Under the pieces are notes generated by a model, which was not told the DNA's origin, did no database searches, and saw nothing but the letters and a program-made list of their open reading frames with translations. DNA of 64,000 nucleotides, from contig OX457024.1 in NCBI GenBank assembly GCA_949752745.1, forward strand, positions 108,802,287-108,866,286, read 5' to 3'. Positions 63,262 through 64,000 of the stretch are shown here, in pieces (the first letter of the stretch is position 1; each line of letters starts with the position of its first letter). Source of the stretch: Protula sp. h YS-2021 (taxonomy: Eukaryota > Annelida > Polychaeta > Sabellida > Serpulidae). The translations under genes and the position numbers were made by a program.

Positions 63262-64000
63262 TTAATCGTTATTATAGTCTTTGAGTCTATAAATAGGCAC
63301 TTGCCCTCTTCTGAACCGCTGAGCTATGGTGAAGACCTCCCCTGTCCTTCTTTGGTCGTATTCACGGGTAAACCTGTTTCTTTGATGTGTAATGCGCACG
63401 CGGTTACCGGGCTTGAATTTATATCTTCTAATTTTATGTTTGCCACCCAGCTCGCGTTGTGCAGTTCTAGTGAAATATGTCGCTATGCGGACATCTTCGT
63501 TATTTTCTTTCACGTCGTTGGGAGCAGTGTCTGCGGTACTGTGAACTGTTGCATTATATCCATCGGCAAAGTTCTGGATCTGGTCAATGTATGTAAAGGC
63601 ATTTTTGTAGGTGAAATACCGGTATGTCTTAGAATTGATGGTTTTGATTGCCCTTTCACTGATGGATGCCTTGTTTTCATTTTGAGCAAACAACTGGCGA
63701 ATATCTCTGGATTTCAAAAGAGACTTGACGGCATTGGCGCAAAATTCCTGGCCCTTGTCACTGTGTATTCTATTCGGTATTCTCCCCTCATTAAAGATGT
63801 CTTTGAAGGTTTTAGCCACAGACATTCCTGTTTTGTCCTTCAATGGGCGCAGCAATAGATATTTTGAGAATGTGTCTACTACGACGAGTATATATTTGAA
63901 TCCTTTGTTATCCTTTGAAAATTTCACCATGTCCATTAAAACTGCAGACCACTGGTCATCTTTTCCTGCAACAATAATGGAGGTTTGTTTAAAATGAAGC
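63262..64000 (-). CDS. Polinton/Maverick-type rve integrase, N terminus beyond window
   Basis: DDE integrase of the group annotated as transposon-derived F54H12.3-like, which I associate with Maverick/Polinton elements. The frame is open to the right edge (upstream of the internal Met it reads GKDDQWSAVL), so the gene continues past 64000; the stop is at 63262. Visible: MDMVKFSKDNKGFKYILVVV (first Asp), HSDKGQEF (second Asp), NENKASISERAIKTINSKTY (Glu), and a C-terminal KFKPGNRVRI...GEVFTIAQRF domain. The region shows no frameshift, so it may be recent. The rest of the element would lie to the right. Confidence 0.82.
   Translation of the reverse strand, partial: LHFKQTSIIVAGKDDQWSAVLMDMVKFSKDNKGFKYILVVVDTFSKYLLLRPLKDKTGMSVAKTFKDIFNEGRIPNRIHSDKGQEFCANAVKSLLKSRDIRQLFAQNENKASISERAIKTINSKTYRYFTYKNAFTYIDQIQNFADGYNATVHSTADTAPNDVKENNEDVRIATYFTRTAQRELGGKHKIRRYKFKPGNRVRITHQRNRFTREYDQRRTGEVFTIAQRFRRGQVPIYRLKDYNND

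Overview
Eukaryotic, intron-rich DNA from an invertebrate animal. Three conserved host genes are interrupted by many short introns packed with minisatellites, and both assembly gaps are runs of exactly 200 N. The habit of tandem-copying exon-intron junctions fits a lancelet (Branchiostoma), where I recall similar intron-boundary minisatellites being reported. A mollusc or another marine invertebrate is not excluded. The species is inferred, not shown.

Layout. (1) 1-3234, plus strand: five exons of COQ8/ADCK, the atypical kinase/ATPase of coenzyme Q synthesis. (2) 5450-9127, minus strand: five N-terminal exons of CMTR1, the mRNA cap-1 2'-O-methyltransferase. COQ8 and CMTR1 converge on a 200-N gap (3546-3745), and both lack their 3' parts. 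(3) 9.1-17.5 kb: intergenic DNA with a decayed DIRS-like tyrosine-recombinase retroelement and dispersed repeats. (4) 17574-35194, minus strand: fifteen exons of ZFR, a zinc-finger RNA-binding protein, from the A/Q/P/Y-rich N-terminal half to the stop codon. The first half of its DZF domain is missing around a second 200-N gap (25932-26131), and its first exon(s) were not found. (5) 35-41 kb: repeats. (6) 41087-61495: an old, broken Ty3/gypsy element with 114-bp LTRs and a GTGAA target duplication. A young Ty3/gypsy element (41700-55738) with LTRs identical by eye sits inside it. (7) 61.5-64 kb: repeats, a tRNA-Pro-like sequence and a Polinton/Maverick-type integrase running off the right edge on the minus strand.

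Most striking system: the young Ty3/gypsy element has intact gag and pol plus a third 975-codon ORF in the position where some relatives carry env. This ORF has no early ATG but begins at a good splice acceptor. It joins two zinc-knuckle-like modules, a NADAR (YbiA-type, ADP-ribose-related) domain, a C2H2-like finger and a complete TatD-type metal nuclease. A 3' UTR with repeated GAGAAAT hairpins follows. The element is flanked by a 1,251-bp direct repeat instead of a short target-site duplication.

Second theme: at many exon edges of all three host genes, the minisatellite next door is a tandem array of the exon's own end together with its splice site. This creates dozens of decoy donors and acceptors.
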